Shown: one piece after another, positions 11,090 through 13,320 of the stretch
How positions within the stretch are numbered: the first letter of the stretch is position 1
How the letters are laid out: each line of letters begins with the position of its first letter
From: DAOTTI01 sp034437795
Lineage (GTDB): Bacteria; Chloroflexota; UBA11872; UBA12225
Assembly: GCA_034437795.1 (NCBI GenBank)
Contig: DAOTTI010000177.1
Coordinates: forward strand, 1-13,320
DNA: 13,320 nucleotides
Direction: 5' to 3'
Notes under the pieces: generated by a model
Seen by the model: only the letters and a program-made list of their open reading frames with translations
Databases searched by the model: none
What the model was told of the DNA's origin: nothing
Made by a program: the position numbers and the translations under genes

Positions 11090-12019
11090 CTACGCGGCCG
11101 CCACCACCGGCAAGGGATCAGTCTCGTAGCTGGCCAGCAGCTCCTTCAGCCGCGCCTGCGCCGCGTCCGGCAGCTCGATCAGCGGCAGGCGCAGCCCGCC
11201 CACGTCAAAGCCCAGCAGGTTGAGCGCCGCCTTGATCGCCGAAGGGGACGCCACCGGCGATACCGGCGGGAAGAGCGCCTTGGCCAGGGGCAAGAGCTTG
11301 AGGTGCAGGCGCGCCCCCTCCGCCAGCCGGCCGGCGACGACCGCGTCGATCATCCGCCGGATCTGGCGCCCCACGACGTGCGAGGCGACGGAGACGACCC
11401 CATAGCCGCCCAGGCACAGGATGTTGAAGGTGTCCTGGTCATTCCCGCTCCAGACGCGGAAATTCGCGGGCGCGCTGGCGATGATCTCCGCCACCTGCTC
11501 CATGCTGCCGACGGCCTCCTTGATCCCGACGATGTTCGGCACGTCGGCGGCTAGCCGGATGGTGGTGGCCGCCTCCATGTTGCGGACGGTGCGGCTGGGC
11601 ACGTTGTACAGGATGCAGGGCAGGGCAGTGTGCTCGGCGATGGTGCGGAAGTGGCGGTAGAGCCCCTCCTGCGGCGGGTTGTTGTAATAGGGCACCACCA
11701 TCAGCACGCCGTCGATGCTGTCGCCCGCAGCGTGCGTGAGCTCGATGCTCTCCCGCGTGCTGTAGTTGCAGGTGCCACCGATGACCTTCCCGCGCCCGGC
11801 CACGGCCTCTTTGACGGTGCGGAAGAGCCGCAGCTTCTCGTCGGTGGTCAGCGTGGGCGATTCGCCGGTGGTCCCTGAGACGACGATGGACTCGCTGCCA
11901 TTGTCGATCAGGGCCCGCGCCAGGCGCGCCGCCTGGGCGTAATCCACCTCGCCCTGCTTGTCAAACGGGGTGACCATGGCTGTGATCAGCCGGCCAAAGT
12001 CAACGTCGCGTGCAGCCAT
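11090..12019 (-). CDS. dapA: 4-hydroxy-tetrahydrodipicolinate synthase
   Basis: 309-residue class I aldolase of the NAL family that condenses pyruvate and aspartate semialdehyde in the lysine/diaminopimelate pathway. The Schiff-base lysine is K167 (VGIKEA). Other key residues match E. coli DapA: T50-T51 (SGTTGE), Y112 (PYYNNPPQEG), Y138 and R143 (YNVPSRT). These make true DapA more likely than other NAL-family enzymes, and the adjacent dapB supports it. The ATG at 12019 follows AAAGGAGAGG. It starts 21 bases after the dapB stop, so the two form an operon. A lysine-feedback site cannot be judged from sequence. The last 10 residues are a short unconserved tail. Downstream come a heptad array and three hairpin repeats instead of a classical terminator. 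Confidence 0.95.
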   Translation of the reverse strand: MAARDVDFGRLITAMVTPFDKQGEVDYAQAARLARALIDNGSESIVVSGTTGESPTLTTDEKLRLFRTVKEAVAGRGKVIGGTCNYSTRESIELTHAAGDSIDGVLMVVPYYNNPPQEGLYRHFRTIAEHTALPCILYNVPSRTVRNMEAATTIRLAADVPNIVGIKEAVGSMEQVAEIIASAPANFRVWSGNDQDTFNILCLGGYGVVSVASHVVGRQIRRMIDAVVAGRLAEGARLHLKLLPLAKALFPPVSPVASPSAIKAALNLLGFDVGGLRLPLIELPDAAQARLKELLASYETDPLPVVAAA

Positions 12020-12040
12020 CTCGCCTCTCCTTTCCCCGGC

Positions 12041-12847
12041 TTACTCCAATCCCAGCAGGCTGGCCAGCCCCACCGTCAGCCCACGTGTGGCGGCGGCGTG
12101 CTTGGCCGCCAGGATCGCCCCGGGCACGTAGGACTCGTTGGACGTCGTATCGTGGCGCAGGGTCAGCGTCTGGCCCAGGCCGCCGAAGATCACCTCCTGA
12201 TGCGCGACCAGCCCGGGCAGGCGCACGCTATGAATGCCGACCCCTCCCAGCTCTCCTCCCCGCACCTCAGGGAGCGTGAGCTTGTGCGTCACGGGGCGGA
12301 TGAAGCCCTCACGCTGCGCGCGGAGGCGGGCCTGCTCCATCAGCCGCGCCGTGTGGATGGCCGTGCCCGATGGCGCATCGGCCTTCTTCTCGCGGTGTAG
12401 CTCGATGATCTCCGCGTAGTCGAAAAAGCGAGCCGCAATCGTCGCCAGGTGCATCAGCACCACCGCGCCCAGCGACAGGTTGGGCGCCCATACCACGCCG
12501 AGCCCCCGCTGCTCGGCCAGGGCGCGGATCTCGGGGATCGCATCATCGACCCCGCTGGTAGCGATGACGGCGGCCACGCCCCGCTCCAGGGCCGCTCGCA
12601 CGTTGGCCGGCGCGGCCTGGGGCAGCGACGCCTCCACCAGCACCTGCGGTGCCGTCTCTTCCAGCAGCGCCGGCAGATCATTACCTACCGGCACCTGCCG
12701 GCCATCGATGTCCAGCCGGCCGCCGGGGACCGGCGTGCGCCTGGCGATGCCGGCCAGCTCAATGTCCGGCGCGTACGCGAACCCGCGGGCGAGCTCCGAA
12801 CCGAGCCGGCCATAGCCGGCCACCACCACACGCAGCGGCGCGCCCAT
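12041..12847 (-). CDS. dapB: 4-hydroxy-tetrahydrodipicolinate reductase
   Basis: 268 residues. It reduces the DapA product with NAD(P)H. The dinucleotide loop is GYGRLG (11-16). The active-site signature is ELHREKKADAPSGTA (149-163): H151 matches the catalytic His (E. coli H159) and K155 the catalytic Lys (K163), but the second His (H160) is Arg152. The substrate-side strand PNLSLGAVVLMHL (122-134) and the C-terminal QTLTLRHD are typical. The frame is open far upstream, but ATG 12847 (MGAPLRVVVAGYG) starts exactly at the Rossmann fold and upstream sequence is repeat-derived. There is no clear ribosome binding site; TACCAT 13 bases upstream could be a -10 of a near-leaderless promoter. It is first in the dapB-dapA operon. 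Confidence 0.93.
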   Translation of the reverse strand: MGAPLRVVVAGYGRLGSELARGFAYAPDIELAGIARRTPVPGGRLDIDGRQVPVGNDLPALLEETAPQVLVEASLPQAAPANVRAALERGVAAVIATSGVDDAIPEIRALAEQRGLGVVWAPNLSLGAVVLMHLATIAARFFDYAEIIELHREKKADAPSGTAIHTARLMEQARLRAQREGFIRPVTHKLTLPEVRGGELGGVGIHSVRLPGLVAHQEVIFGGLGQTLTLRHDTTSNESYVPGAILAAKHAAATRGLTVGLASLLGLE

Positions 12848-13190
12848 AGCGTGGTGAATGGTAGCACTCGCGACGCGCCGTGTCCCACCGCGCGCGCAAG
12901 AGAACGCGAGAACGCGAAGACACGCAGACACGAAAACACGGAGCGGGGGAACGATGGCATGGCCTGACGCCAACCGGATCTCTTGCGGATGCCCGCGCGC
13001 CACAATCGCGGATGGCGGCACGCCCGTGGCCCCCTCTGCCTCGTGCCGGAGAGCGGACGGGGGTGAGCGCTCCGCTAGCCGAGATCCCTCGTGAGCGGAG
13101 CCCTCACCCTCTCCCTCTGTGGAGAGGGAACTGATCACCGCCGATGGAGAAAATCCGGGCTGGTGACGAATGAGAGCGGAGGTGACGCGG
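12848..13190. repeat. Repeat-rich gap upstream of dapB, with an 8-base tandem array
   Basis: Five consecutive octamers stand at 12901-12940: AGAACGCG twice, AAGACACG, CAGACACG, AAAACACG. Further right, 13065-13085 carries AGCGCTCCGCTAG, a fragment of the dispersed-repeat tail. No gene or lysine riboswitch was recognised between dapB and the partial gene at the edge. Confidence 0.65.
13088..13128. repeat. Dispersed hairpin repeat, copy 9, inverted
   Basis: CCCTCTCC (13107-13114), loop CTCTGT, GGAGAGGG (13121-13128), preceded by CTCGTGAGCGGAGCCCTCA, the tail in reverse orientation. It lies 60 bases beyond the stop of the partial minus-strand gene at the edge. Confidence 0.7.
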
Positions 13191-13320
13191 CTACTCGAAA
13201 TCCCGGTAGCGAGGCCGGCCGGGGCCGGCCGGGCCGAGCGGACCCCGCGGGGCGCGCGGCGGGCCGCCAAAGGTACCCCGCGTCCCGCCGCGAACGGGGC
13301 CGCCCCGCCCACCGGGCGGG
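13191..13320 (-). CDS. C-terminal fragment of an RGG/Gly-Pro-rich protein (partial)
   Basis: A minus-strand frame enters from the right edge and stops at TAG 13191-13193, giving 42 residues. They read as repeated RGGP/RGGT/GGPP units and end GRPRYRDFE. RGG-rich tails are common on RNA-binding proteins such as polynucleotide phosphorylase and DEAD-box helicases, but the fragment holds no domain, so identity is open. It is in the right orientation to precede dapB. The GC-rich composition makes long open frames common here, so this could be chance. Confidence 0.4.
   Translation of the reverse strand, partial: PPGGRGGPVRGGTRGTFGGPPRAPRGPLGPAGPGRPRYRDFE

Noticed and set aside
12848..13100. Lysine riboswitch upstream of dapB
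   Set aside because: The conserved lysine-riboswitch core was not found; the gap is filled by repeats.
12848..13312. N-terminal extension of dapB to position 13312
   Set aside because: The added 155 residues cover hairpin and octamer repeats and show no homology; the Rossmann fold begins at the ATG at 12847.

Overview
This is a GC-rich bacterial window with no rRNA, tRNA, CRISPR array or recognisable transposase. The gene content fits a member of the Chloroflexota, perhaps close to the Thermomicrobia/Sphaerobacter group: a LysN-like aminotransferase, a divergent Fe/Mn superoxide dismutase, an ECF sigma operon ending in a DUF5666-like protein, a type 4 uracil-DNA glycosylase and dapB-dapA. 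The placement rests on family resemblance and composition only and is not certain.

Layout. Positions 254-7163 are all on the minus strand. In transcription order from right to left they are a small membrane protein, a cupin and a D-2-hydroxyacid dehydrogenase (a likely operon), a 95-residue unknown protein, a double-GNAT acetyltransferase with an elaborate leader, an NrdR-like zinc-ribbon protein, superoxide dismutase with its own promoter and terminator, and a PLP aminotransferase. Positions 7408-10101 are on the plus strand: a second cupin, a two-helix membrane protein, then an ECF sigma factor, a membrane protein in the anti-sigma position and a DUF5666-like protein. Positions 10223-12847 return to the minus strand with uracil-DNA glycosylase and dapB-dapA (lysine/diaminopimelate synthesis). 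At the right edge (13191-13320) is the RGG-rich C-terminus of a further minus-strand gene.

The most unusual content lies between the genes. Several unrelated short sequences are iterated with a strict 7-base period (one with 8), and they sit mostly just after stop codons. In two genes the stop codon is itself inside the array at the same phase. A second family of dispersed hairpins (CTCTCCC-n-GGGAGAG followed by a conserved GGGCTCCGCTCG tail) is found in many of the same gaps. The GNAT gene has an 8-codon upstream ORF whose start codon lies in a 12-bp inverted repeat with a strong ribosome binding site in the loop.

Two proteins carry C-terminal motifs that look like sliding-clamp binding peptides: QLSLF on the uracil-DNA glycosylase and QLPLPL on the NrdR-like protein. 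The main candidates for something undescribed are the phased heptad arrays, the GNAT leader and the NrdR-like protein with a clamp motif.
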